Below are positions 21,516 through 30,140 of a stretch of DNA of 64,000 nt, in pieces. Under the pieces are notes generated by a model, which was given only the letters and a program-made list of their open reading frames with translations, was not told where the DNA came from and made no database searches. The position numbers were made by a program, and so were the translations under genes. The number at the start of each line of letters is the position of its first letter. The first letter of the stretch is position 1. The DNA is from an uncultured Blautia sp. (GTDB lineage: Bacteria; Bacillota; Clostridia; Lachnospirales; Lachnospiraceae), in assembly GCA_934378195.1 (NCBI GenBank), contig CAKRPO010000006.1:1-64000 (forward strand), written 5' to 3'.

Positions 21516-24464
21516 ATGAACAGAAACAGAAAAAAAGCAGTAGCAGCTTCTGTGGCAGTAGGAATGACCATGGTACTGGGAGTCAGCCCGGTTCTTGCAG
21601 CGAATACAGATATTTCCAAAGAAGAAACCGTATATGTCAATGCGGCAGCTGATGGAACACCGCAGGAGATCACCGTTTCTGACTGGCTGAAGAATTCCGC
21701 TTCAGCAGGAGATTTAAGTGATACTTCTGATCTGAAAGATATCAAGAATGTCAAAGGTGATGAGACATTTTCACAGGATGGAGATAAGATCACCTGGAAT
21801 ACAGAAGATAAAGATATCTATTATCAGGGAACGACTAACAAAGACCTTCCGGTTTCCATGGAAATCAAATATTATCTGGATGGTGTACAGGTAAGTCCGG
21901 ATGATCTTGGTGGCAAGAGCGGACATCTTAAGATTGAAGTAACATATAAGAATAACGTCAAGAACAAAACAAAAGTCGGAACCAAGACAACAGATATGTA
22001 CGCACCATTCGTTATGGTAACCGCAATGATCCTTCCGACTGACAATTTCACGAATGTTATGATCGACAATGGTAAAGTCCTTTCTGACGGACAGAGAAAT
22101 ATCGTAATCGGTATTGGTATGCCGGGTCTTGCAGATAATCTGGATCTCAAGAGCGTAGACGAAGATATTGATCTGGATATTCCGGAAGACTTCACAATGG
22201 AAGCAGATGTCACAGACTTTAACATGAGTTCTACATTTACATTTGCACTGACAGATATTTTGGATTCTCTGGATACAGACGATATTGATGGTCTGGATGA
22301 CCTGAAGGATTCAATGAAAGAACTGACAGATGCAGCAGCACAGCTGGTTGATGGAAGCAAAGAACTTTCTGATGGAGCTTCTACTTTGGATGAAAAATAT
22401 CAGGAATTTGATTCTGGTATCGGAACCCTTGTAAGCGGTGTAAGTTCCCTGAACAGTGGAGCTGCTACACTTAAAAGCGGTATTTCCTCTTATACAGCAG
22501 GTGCAGATAAACTGGCTTCCGGTATTAATGAATATGCATCCGGAGTTGGCACACTGTCCAAATCTTTGAAAGAATATAATAGTGGTGTGTCTACTTTGTC
22601 ATCTGGTGTACAGAAGTATGTAAAAGGAAGTAATACCCTGACATCCGGCGTAAAAACTTATGTGGATGGAGCAGCAACGTTGCAAAATGGAATTCAGAAA
22701 TTGAAATCCGGTCTGGCTCAAAAATTCACACCAGGAGTTAAGGCACTGGCAGATGGTACGAAAGAATTAAATACAAAAGTTTCCGGACTGGCTGCAACGA
22801 TTGAAGAAAAAATGCCTGTGCTGATCAGTTCTCTGTGTGACGGCACAAATGAAGAAAGTATGATGACATTTGCAAATAAAACAGAACAATATGCAGATGG
22901 TGCAGGTCAGTTTGCAGATGGTGTACTGGAGTATACAACTGGAATGAATGACGGAGTTAAGAAACTGAAAGCAGGAGCTGCAGCACTGAGCAATGCTATG
23001 GGCGGTACTGCTTCCTCTGGAAGTACAGGCAACAGTGAATCTTCCGAAGCAGGTACACAGCAGATTGAATCAGGCCTTGCAACAGCAAAGGAAGCAGCAG
23101 ATTCTGTAGCAGCAGTATCCGGAACTTCTGCAGCAGACCAGTTAAATGCAGCAGCAAGTGCTGTCAGTGCAGCTGCAGGAACTGGTGATGCACTGCAGGG
23201 TGATGCAGGCACAATCTCAGCAGGTCTGGACAGTGCAAGCTCTGCAATCGATATCTTAAGTGGTATTGATACTTCTTCTATGGATGCAGACACAGCAGCT
23301 GCCGTCAACAGTGCCGTACAGAGTGCAATCGGTGCAATTTCTGGTGGTGTGGCTACAGCTCAGGGTGGTGTGGCAAGTCTGGAAGCACATGCAGGTCAGG
23401 TTTCCGGTCTGAATGACCAGGCTGCTCAGGTACAAGCAGCAGCAAGTGAAGTCAGCTCACAAGGTGAACAGGCAGCGGCAGTTAGTAATGCTGCAGCCCA
23501 GCTTCAGAGCGGATTGTCTCAGATTGAAAGTGGTCTTGCAACATTGAATGCAGACGATACAGATAAAGAACAGGCATCATCCGGTTCACAGCAGGAACAG
23601 CTTCAGACACTTATCAAGCAGCTTTGTGATGGTATTAATGCTCTTCCGGATGAAACGGATAAGTCGGTACAGACAATTATGGGAACAGCACAGGCATTTT
23701 CCGGAACTGCTGAGAACAGTCAGACACAGCAGCTTATCGCAGCAGCGAAGAAAGTTCAGACAACACTGGCGGGAATCCCGGATATGCTGACACAGTATCT
23801 CGGAAAAGATAATGAGAACCTGAAAACACTTACAGAGAAGGTAGGTCAGCTTGCTGATGGTGCCAAAGCTCTGCAGGATGGCTATAATTCTCTTGTTCTG
23901 CCGGGCGTTGACCAGCTTCTTTCAGGTGCAAAAGAACTTACAAAGAATAATAAGACAATCAAGAGTGGTGCGACAGCACTTGAAACAAATGGCAAGACAC
24001 TGACCAGTGGGGCAGGCAAACTGACCAGTGCAAGCAAACAACTGAACAGTGGAACATCTCAGATCACAAGTGCAACCAGTCAGCTGACCAGCGGAGCCAA
24101 CACACTTTCTGCAAATAGCAGTGCATTAAACAGTGGCGCAGGACAGCTTGCATCCGGTACACAGCAGCTCATGAGTGGAACAACAACACTCAGCAGTGGA
24201 AGCGCACAGGTTAAGAGCGGAATCAAGAGCCTTGCAGACGGAGCGAAGAAGCTTTCTGATGGAACAAAAGAATTCGACGAAGATGGAATCCAGAAACTGT
24301 CTGATATCGTAGATGATGACCTTCAGGACATCCTGGACCGTCTGGATGCAATCTGCTCTGATGATAATGCATATCGTTCCTTCAGCGGTAAACAGGATGA
24401 TATGGACGGAAATGTGAAGTTCGTGATCGAGACAGCAGCCATTGACAATGACAGCAATAAATAA
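21516..24464 (+). CDS. Secreted coiled protein with Leu-x-x-Gly heptad repeats (YhgE/Pip-associated type)
   Basis: This 982-residue protein has a signal peptide (1-28, ending PVLA) and an N-terminal beta-rich domain (about 30-255) with GGKSGHLKIEVTYKN. Long runs of seven-residue repeats of the form LxxGxxx follow, for example DGSKELSDGASTL and SGANTLSANSSALNSG. A middle stretch (about 495-690) is Ala/Ser/Gly-rich and less regular. Similar repeats occur in the extracellular part of YhgE/Pip proteins, which are typical partners of MMPL exporters, but the membrane helices of YhgE are missing here. It probably works outside the membrane with the exporter encoded 61 nt upstream. The function is unproven. 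Confidence 0.75.
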   Translation: MNRNRKKAVAASVAVGMTMVLGVSPVLAANTDISKEETVYVNAAADGTPQEITVSDWLKNSASAGDLSDTSDLKDIKNVKGDETFSQDGDKITWNTEDKDIYYQGTTNKDLPVSMEIKYYLDGVQVSPDDLGGKSGHLKIEVTYKNNVKNKTKVGTKTTDMYAPFVMVTAMILPTDNFTNVMIDNGKVLSDGQRNIVIGIGMPGLADNLDLKSVDEDIDLDIPEDFTMEADVTDFNMSSTFTFALTDILDSLDTDDIDGLDDLKDSMKELTDAAAQLVDGSKELSDGASTLDEKYQEFDSGIGTLVSGVSSLNSGAATLKSGISSYTAGADKLASGINEYASGVGTLSKSLKEYNSGVSTLSSGVQKYVKGSNTLTSGVKTYVDGAATLQNGIQKLKSGLAQKFTPGVKALADGTKELNTKVSGLAATIEEKMPVLISSLCDGTNEESMMTFANKTEQYADGAGQFADGVLEYTTGMNDGVKKLKAGAAALSNAMGGTASSGSTGNSESSEAGTQQIESGLATAKEAADSVAAVSGTSAADQLNAAASAVSAAAGTGDALQGDAGTISAGLDSASSAIDILSGIDTSSMDADTAAAVNSAVQSAIGAISGGVATAQGGVASLEAHAGQVSGLNDQAAQVQAAASEVSSQGEQAAAVSNAAAQLQSGLSQIESGLATLNADDTDKEQASSGSQQEQLQTLIKQLCDGINALPDETDKSVQTIMGTAQAFSGTAENSQTQQLIAAAKKVQTTLAGIPDMLTQYLGKDNENLKTLTEKVGQLADGAKALQDGYNSLVLPGVDQLLSGAKELTKNNKTIKSGATALETNGKTLTSGAGKLTSASKQLNSGTSQITSATSQLTSGANTLSANSSALNSGAGQLASGTQQLMSGTTTLSSGSAQVKSGIKSLADGAKKLSDGTKEFDEDGIQKLSDIVDDDLQDILDRLDAICSDDNAYRSFSGKQDDMDGNVKFVIETAAIDNDSNK

Positions 24465-24615
24465 TAAGCTATAAGAAGCAGATAAAAATACAAAGAGGTG
24501 GCTGTTTACAGTAATGTAGACAGTCGCTTTAAGCGAGATGACAGGGGGATGGAATGTATACCGTTTCCCTGTTTTTTTCTTGCGGACGTGGAAGGAGTCT
24601 GCTATACTGTATGCT

Positions 24616-25794
24616 ATGAGTAGAAAAAAAGCAGTTGTAAGAAAACCAAAATTAAAAAAGAAAACCGATTATTATGATTACAGTCTTCTCGCGGTTATCA
24701 TTCTTTTGACTTGTTTTGGACTGGTTATGCTGTACAGCACCAGCGCTTACATGGCAGAACTGAACTACGGCGATGATATGTATTATTTCAAGAAACAGGC
24801 CGCGATCAGCCTTGTATGTATCATAGCGGCACTTGCGATCTCTCAGATTGATTATCATATACTGAGCAGGTTTACAGGCGTTATTTATGGGACAGCGGCA
24901 GTGTTGATGCTGCTGGTCAAGACTCCGCTTGGACGAAGTGCGAATGGTGCACGGCGATGGCTGAATCTGGGACCATTATCGTTCCAGCCATCGGAGATTG
25001 CAAAGATTGCGGTGATCGTTTGTCTTTCTTATATGATCGTCAATATGGGAAGGAAGATCGGCACGCTGAAGGGCTTTATGATGCTGGCAGGAAGCGGTGG
25101 TGCACTTGCGTTTATTACGTATGTGTTTACAGATAACCTGAGTACTGCGATCATCATCTTTGGTATTACGATGGGACTGATCTTTATAGCACATCCGAAG
25201 GTACGACCTTTTCTGATTGCAGCAGGAGTTTTACTGGTTGTAGGTATCATTGCGATCAGCTTCTTGAGTGCAACGATGGAGACCAGCTCCAGTTTCCGTC
25301 TGAGACGAATCCTGGTATGGCTGCATCCGGAGGATTATGCGGCAGGAGATGGATATCAGACGATACAGGCTTTATATGCAATCGGATCAGGAGGATTCCT
25401 CGGCAGGGGGCTTGGCAATAGTATCCAGAAGCTTGGAAGTGTACCGGAAGCACAGAACGATATGATTTTTTCTATTGTATGTGAGGAACTGGGGATTCTG
25501 GGAGGACTGATCGTTCTTCTGTTGTTTGCATATCTTCTGTACAGACTGTTCTTTATTGCACAGAATGCCCCGGATCTGTTTGGATCCTTGATGGTGAGCG
25601 GAATCTTTATACATATTGCACTGCAGGTTATCTTTAATATAGCCGTAGTGGTCAATCTGATGCCGAATACCGGTGTTACGCTGCCGTTTATCAGTTATGG
25701 AGGTACTTCGATCCTCTTCCTGATGGCAGAGATGGGACTGGCTTTAAGCGTAGCCAGACAGATCAAATTCAAAGAGCCTGAAAGGCTTCTCTAA
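24616..25794 (+). CDS. ftsW: SEDS-family peptidoglycan glycosyltransferase, FtsW/RodA type
   Basis: This 392-residue protein has ten membrane segments. SEDS motifs are visible: YDYSLLAVIILLTCFGLVMLYS near the start, GPLSFQPSEIAKIAVI, the conserved loop GRGLGNSIQKLGSVPEAQNDMIFSIVCEELG, and TGVTLPFISYGGTSIL. The family polymerises glycan strands with a class B PBP. The choice of FtsW over RodA is by overall likeness only. ATG 24616 (MSRKKAV) lies 18 nt after the nearest GGAG, so the exact start is uncertain; an in-frame CTG at 24607 is better spaced. No PBP gene lies next to it. Confidence 0.85.
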   Translation: MSRKKAVVRKPKLKKKTDYYDYSLLAVIILLTCFGLVMLYSTSAYMAELNYGDDMYYFKKQAAISLVCIIAALAISQIDYHILSRFTGVIYGTAAVLMLLVKTPLGRSANGARRWLNLGPLSFQPSEIAKIAVIVCLSYMIVNMGRKIGTLKGFMMLAGSGGALAFITYVFTDNLSTAIIIFGITMGLIFIAHPKVRPFLIAAGVLLVVGIIAISFLSATMETSSSFRLRRILVWLHPEDYAAGDGYQTIQALYAIGSGGFLGRGLGNSIQKLGSVPEAQNDMIFSIVCEELGILGGLIVLLLFAYLLYRLFFIAQNAPDLFGSLMVSGIFIHIALQVIFNIAVVVNLMPNTGVTLPFISYGGTSILFLMAEMGLALSVARQIKFKEPERLL

Positions 25795-25809
25795 AATGAG
25801 CAAAATCTA

Positions 25810-25852
25810 TTGACAAATAGGTTTCCAGAATATATACTTTGCACATCAAAGT
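25810..25852 (+). promoter_or_regulatory. acpP promoter with FabT-like palindromic operator
   Basis: TTGACA (25810-25815), a 17-nt spacer and TATACT (25833-25838) form a near-consensus promoter. The palindrome ACTTTG-cacat-CAAAGT (25836-25852) overlaps the -10 box and start site. It resembles the TTTGA...TCAAA type operators of MarR-family FabT regulators of fatty acid synthesis in Firmicutes, so repression by a FabT-like protein is inferred. Confidence 0.6.
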
Positions 25853-25885
25853 AGAGTAAATGTTACTTGATAAAGGAGAAAAGCA

Positions 25886-26119
25886 ATGTTAGAAGAAATG
25901 AGAAAAATGATCGCAGAACAGTTAAACTGCGACGAAAGCGAAATCACAACAGACACTTCTTTTAAAGATGATCTTGGAGCAGATTCTCTTGATCTTTTTG
26001 AACTGGTAATGGCTCTGGAAGATGAATACAATATAGAGATCCCTGCTGAAGAGCTGACAGAACTGGCAACAGTGGGAGATGTGATCGAATATCTGAAAGG
26101 CAGAGGCATCGAAGCTTAG
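25886..26119 (+). CDS. acpP: Acyl carrier protein
   Basis: This 77-residue acidic helical protein has the phosphopantetheine attachment motif GADSLD, with Ser near residue 37, and the helix II stretch [17 protein letters not shown]. It carries acyl chains in fatty acid synthesis. AAGGAG precedes the ATG. It has its own promoter with a lipid-type operator and a strong terminator, so it is transcribed alone. It lies apart from a fab cluster within this window; an Sfp-type phosphopantetheinyl transferase lies 3.4 kb downstream. Confidence 0.93.
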   Translation: MLEEMRKMIAEQLNCDESEITTDTSFKDDLGADSLDLFELVMALEDEYNIEIPAEELTELATVGDVIEYLKGRGIEA

Positions 26120-26132
26120 TATGCAGAACATT

Positions 26133-26163
26133 CCCTGAGGCAGTGATGTCTCAGGGGTTTTTT
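26133..26163 (+). terminator. Rho-independent terminator of acpP
   Basis: CCCTGAG (26133-26139) and CTCAGGG (26150-26156) form a stem followed by GTTTTTT. Confidence 0.85.
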
Positions 26164-26216
26164 CTGAGTTTATATATTATTTGAGTTTATATATTTTGAA
26201 AGGCAGGAAAGATACA

Positions 26217-27665
26217 ATGACAAAGATCAGAACAAGATTTGCACCGAGCCCTACAGGAAGAATGCATGTAGGTAATCTTCGTACAGCACTTTACGCATAT
26301 CTTATCGCAAAACATGAGGGTGGAGATTTTATCCTTCGAATCGAGGATACTGACCAGGAACGTTATGTAGAAGGCGCTGTAGATATCATCTATCGTACGA
26401 TGGCCGGAACAGGTCTGATCCATGACGAAGGTCCGGACAAGGATAAGGGATATGGTCCATACGTACAGAGTGAGAGACAGGCATCTGGTCTGTATCTGAA
26501 ATATGCACAGCAGCTGATCGACCAGGGTGATGCATATTACTGCTTCTGTGGACCGGAAGAGCTGGAATCTATGAAGCGTGTAGTGGCTGGTAAGGAGATC
26601 TCTATCTATGATAAGAGATGTCTGCATCTGTCCAAAGAAGAAGTGCAGAGACGTCTGGATGCAGGAGAACCACATGTTATCCGCTTCAATATGCCGACAG
26701 AAGGAACGACTACTTTCCATGACGTGATCTATGGAGATATCACAGTCAATAACGAAGAGATGGAAGATCTGATTCTGATCAAATCTGACGGATATCCGAC
26801 TTACAACTTCGCAAACGTAATAGATGACCATCTGATGGGAATCACACATGTAGTCAGAGGAAATGAATACCTTTCTTCTGCACCAAAATACAACCGTATC
26901 TATGAAGCTTTCGGATGGGATATCCCGGTTTATGTACATTGTCCGCTGATTACCAACGAAGAGCATCAGAAACTTTCCAAACGTTCCGGACATTCTTCTT
27001 ATGAAGACCTTCTGGATCAGGGATTCCTTACAGAAGCAATCGTCAACTTCGTAGCACTTCTCGGATGGAGCCCGCAGGATAACTGTGAGATCTTCTCTCT
27101 TCCGGAACTGGTGAAGGCATTTGATTATCATCATATCAGCAAATCACCGGCAGTATTTGACATTACAAAGCTTCGCTGGATGAACGGTGAGTACATTAAG
27201 AAAATGGATCCGGATGCATTCTATGAGAAAGCACTTCCATATATGAAACAGATTCTCAAAAAGGACTATAACTTCCGCAAGATTGCAGGAATGGTTCAGA
27301 CAAGAATCGAGACATTCCCGGATATTCCGGCTCTGATCGATTTCTTTGAAGAAGTTCCGGAATACGACAGTGCAATGTACTGCCACAAGAAAATGAAGAC
27401 AAACGAAGAGACATCTCTTGCCGTACTCAAAGAAGTACTTCCGGTTCTGGAAGCGCAGGAAGATTATACCAATGATCCGCTGTTTGCATCTTTAAGTGCA
27501 TTTGTCAAAGAAAAAGGCTACAAGAACGGTTATGTAATGTGGCCGCTTCGTACAGCAGTGTCCGGTAAACAGATGACACCGGCCGGTGCAACAGAGATTA
27601 TGGAGATCATCGGCAAAGAAGAAACACTGAAACGTGTAAAGGCAGCAATTGAGAAACTCAGCTGA
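26217..27665 (+). CDS. gltX: Glutamate--tRNA ligase
   Basis: This 482-residue class I aminoacyl-tRNA synthetase charges tRNA-Glu, and in many Firmicutes also tRNA-Gln. The HIGH-type motif is [11 protein letters not shown] (about 9-19) and the KMSKS-type motif is KLSKR at 252-256. The anticodon-binding helical part follows, with [15 protein letters not shown] near the end. The length is normal for the family. The start at 26217 gives [14 protein letters not shown], the expected N-terminus, after GGCAGGAAAG; the open frame begins 12 codons earlier. No T-box leader was seen. Confidence 0.95.
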   Translation: MTKIRTRFAPSPTGRMHVGNLRTALYAYLIAKHEGGDFILRIEDTDQERYVEGAVDIIYRTMAGTGLIHDEGPDKDKGYGPYVQSERQASGLYLKYAQQLIDQGDAYYCFCGPEELESMKRVVAGKEISIYDKRCLHLSKEEVQRRLDAGEPHVIRFNMPTEGTTTFHDVIYGDITVNNEEMEDLILIKSDGYPTYNFANVIDDHLMGITHVVRGNEYLSSAPKYNRIYEAFGWDIPVYVHCPLITNEEHQKLSKRSGHSSYEDLLDQGFLTEAIVNFVALLGWSPQDNCEIFSLPELVKAFDYHHISKSPAVFDITKLRWMNGEYIKKMDPDAFYEKALPYMKQILKKDYNFRKIAGMVQTRIETFPDIPALIDFFEEVPEYDSAMYCHKKMKTNEETSLAVLKEVLPVLEAQEDYTNDPLFASLSAFVKEKGYKNGYVMWPLRTAVSGKQMTPAGATEIMEIIGKEETLKRVKAAIEKLS

Positions 27666-27674
27666 GAGTAATAC

Positions 27675-29507
27675 ATGATAAAAAGAAACTCATCTCAACA
27701 AAGAGCAATCGCTCACCTGTCAGGACCCATGATGGTTCTGGCAGGCCCCGGTTCGGGGAAAACTTCCGTAATCGTAGAACGAACAGCATATATGATAAAT
27801 GATGGCGGGATTGCACCTGGCAATATTCTGGTAGTGACTTTTTCCAGGGCCGCGGCAAAGGAAATGAAGGAACGGTTCTTAAGCTTTACCGGGCAGCAGC
27901 ATACCCCGGTTACTTTTGGTACGTTTCATGGCGTTTTTTATGGAATCCTGAAGCATGCATATGGATTCACGGCGGCTAATATTTTATCCGAGGAAGAAAA
28001 ATTTGGTATTCTCAAAGAACTGATACTGAATTATGGGGGAGATCTGGCTGAGGAAGGTGATTTTCCGGAAGAGATCGCGAAAGAGATCAGTGTCGTAAAA
28101 GGAAACAAAATCTCACTGGAGCATTATTATTCGTCGTGCTGTCCGGATGAAGTGTTCCGGCAGATCTATCAGGGATATCGGGAAATGTGTCAGAGCAGAC
28201 GCAAACTGGATTTTGATGATATGATTCTGTACTGTTATGAGCTTTTTGTACAGAGAAAGGATATTCTCGCGGCCTGGCAGCGGAAATTCCAGTATATTCT
28301 GGTAGATGAGTTTCAGGATATCAACCAGCTGCAGTATGAGATCGTCCGGATGCTTGCACAGCCACAGAACAATCTGTTTATCGTCGGAGATGATGACCAG
28401 TCTATCTATCATTTCCGTGGGGCCAGACCGGAGATCATGCTGAATTTTACGAGGGATTACCCGGAAGCAGAAACAGTTACACTAAATGTGAATTATCGAT
28501 GCAGTGGACAGATTCTTTCATCTGCCATGCGTGTGATCGGAGAAAACAAGAAACGTTTTTCAAAAAAACTTTCCACGCCGAATCCGACAGGAGATACTGT
28601 GCGGATCCGGGAGTTTCAGAATCCGAGAGAAGAGTATCTGACTGTTGTGTCGGAGCTTCGAGAAAGAATGGAAAATGGAGAGAATCTGGAAGATACAGCA
28701 ATTCTTCTTCGAACCAACCAGGAGGCAGAGGGGCTTGTAGGTGCACTGATGGAGCGGCAGGTTCCGTTTAATATGAAGGAAAAACTGCCCAATCTGTTTC
28801 ATCACTGGATCTGTCGAAATCTTCTGGCATATATGCATTTTGCGGCGGGAGACAGAAGCCGGAAATATTTTCTGGAATTTATGAACCGGCCGAATCGATA
28901 TATTGCGAGAGATGCCCTGTCACTTTCCCCGATTGTTGATCTTGAACAGTTGAAAGAATATTATAAGGACAAAGACTGGATGTGTGACCGTATTACGACG
29001 CTGGAGACACATTTGCGGGTTCTGAAAGGACTGGCTCCATATGCAGCAATCAACTTTATTCGTAAAGGAATGGGATACGAAGAATACTTGCATGAATATG
29101 CAGAGTATCGTAAAATAAAACCAGAAGAGTTAAGCGAGATTCTGGACCGACTGACAGAAAGTACAAAGGGAATAAACAGTCTGGAAGAGTGGGAAGCTTA
29201 TATTGAGGATTATACGGCCAAGCTGGAAGAACAGGCACGCAAGGCAGAGCAGGAACGGGAGGGCGTTCTGATCTCGACGCTTCATGGTGTCAAAGGACTG
29301 GAATACGATCAGGTGTACATCCTCAATGTCAATGAGGGCAGCATGCCTTATCGAAAGGCTGTACTGGAACCTGCGATTGAAGAAGAACGCAGACTGTTTT
29401 ATGTCGGAATGACCCGGGCCAGAAAGAAGCTTGCTTTGTGTTACGTGAGGCAGCAGTATGAGAAGAAGCGGGAACCGTCCCGGTTCTTAAAGGAGGCTGG
29501 AGTATGA
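27675..29507 (+). CDS. UvrD/PcrA-like superfamily 1 DNA helicase
   Basis: This 610-residue protein has the SF1A motifs in order: Q-motif NSSQQRAI, Walker A AGPGSGKTSVIVERTAYMI, motif Ia VTFSRAAAKEMKER, Walker B YILVDEFQDINQLQYEIV, motif III VGDDDQSIYHFRGARPE, motif IV LNVNYRCSG, motif V STLHGVKGLEYDQVYI and motif VI RRLFYVGMTRARKKL. It is about 100 residues shorter than PcrA and lacks its C-terminal tail, so it is likely a second, specialised UvrD-like helicase rather than PcrA itself. It lies 9 nt after gltX and overlaps the next gene by 4 nt. Confidence 0.9.
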   Translation: MIKRNSSQQRAIAHLSGPMMVLAGPGSGKTSVIVERTAYMINDGGIAPGNILVVTFSRAAAKEMKERFLSFTGQQHTPVTFGTFHGVFYGILKHAYGFTAANILSEEEKFGILKELILNYGGDLAEEGDFPEEIAKEISVVKGNKISLEHYYSSCCPDEVFRQIYQGYREMCQSRRKLDFDDMILYCYELFVQRKDILAAWQRKFQYILVDEFQDINQLQYEIVRMLAQPQNNLFIVGDDDQSIYHFRGARPEIMLNFTRDYPEAETVTLNVNYRCSGQILSSAMRVIGENKKRFSKKLSTPNPTGDTVRIREFQNPREEYLTVVSELRERMENGENLEDTAILLRTNQEAEGLVGALMERQVPFNMKEKLPNLFHHWICRNLLAYMHFAAGDRSRKYFLEFMNRPNRYIARDALSLSPIVDLEQLKEYYKDKDWMCDRITTLETHLRVLKGLAPYAAINFIRKGMGYEEYLHEYAEYRKIKPEELSEILDRLTESTKGINSLEEWEAYIEDYTAKLEEQARKAEQEREGVLISTLHGVKGLEYDQVYILNVNEGSMPYRKAVLEPAIEEERRLFYVGMTRARKKLALCYVRQQYEKKREPSRFLKEAGV

Positions 29508-30052
29508 AGGCGGTTATTTATTTTACAGAAGTTTCGGAAAAATATGAACACAAGAATATGGAGCATATGATCGGGGAGAAGCTTCTGGCTGAGGGATTGT
29601 ACAGAGAGTATGGTCTGAAGCTGGCTTTTGAGCCAAGGGCGACAGGAGAACACGGCAAACCATTTCTGACATTACAGCCAAAGATTCATTACAATATCAC
29701 ACATTCTGGCAAATATGTTATGTGTATTATTGCAGATCAGGAAGTTGGTATTGATGTGCAGGTACACAAGAAGGTGAATTATGAGCGGATGTTGGAGCGG
29801 ATGGTACCGTCCGATATGATCCGGGAGATTATGGAGAGTGATGAACCGGAGAAAGCTTTTTTTGCCCAATGGGTTTTAAGGGAAGCTTACATCAAATGGA
29901 CCGGAGAAGGGCTGTCGAGAGATCTTCGGACGATTCCTATGGATGACGGTAGTTATCTGATGCTTGAACTGGGGGAAGATTACAGCGGCGCTGTATGGAC
30001 ACGTAAACCACTGGAGCTGCGTTGGGAGCATGTGGAAGTACAGTTGCCTTAA
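29504..30052 (+). CDS. 4'-phosphopantetheinyl transferase, Sfp-like
   Basis: This 182-residue protein belongs to the phosphopantetheinyl transferase superfamily, which moves the phosphopantetheine arm from CoA to carrier proteins. Motifs seen are KPFLTLQPKIHYNITHSGKYV, VGIDVQ (metal-binding Asp) and FFAQWVLREAYIKWTGEGL, the WxxKEAxxK-type motif. The length lies between AcpS (about 120) and Sfp (about 225), so it is a compact Sfp type. Its ATG overlaps the helicase stop (ATGA), implying co-translation. It may activate the AcpP encoded at 25.9 kb or another carrier protein. Confidence 0.85.
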   Translation: MKAVIYFTEVSEKYEHKNMEHMIGEKLLAEGLYREYGLKLAFEPRATGEHGKPFLTLQPKIHYNITHSGKYVMCIIADQEVGIDVQVHKKVNYERMLERMVPSDMIREIMESDEPEKAFFAQWVLREAYIKWTGEGLSRDLRTIPMDDGSYLMLELGEDYSGAVWTRKPLELRWEHVEVQLP

Positions 30053-30079
30053 GGGCAGAGTAGAATGATGACAAAGCAG

Positions 30080-30101
30080 CAAGAATGCAGAGGCATTCTT
30101 G
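30080..30101. other. Perfect short hairpin
   Basis: CAAGAATGC-AGAG-GCATTCTTG forms a 9-bp stem with a 4-nt loop, 28 nt after the transferase gene and 40 nt before the next ATG. No T-run follows, so it is more likely an mRNA-stability or regulatory hairpin than a terminator. Confidence 0.5.
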
Positions 30102-30140
30102 AATGCTTATAGAGTTCTGATAAAAGGGAGGTATGCACGT

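Noticed and set aside
18535..24464. TetR-MMPL unit as part of the B12 system
   Set aside because: A bidirectional terminator separates it, it has its own promoter and operators, and it shares no modules with the B12-locus proteins; adjacency alone is not enough.
26120..26216. T-box leader before gltX
   Set aside because: Only 97 nt lie between acpP and gltX, mostly the acpP terminator; there is no T-box core sequence.
26187..27134. 315-codon open frame antisense to gltX
   Set aside because: A shadow of the gltX reading frame; the sequence has no recognisable motif and gltX is certain.
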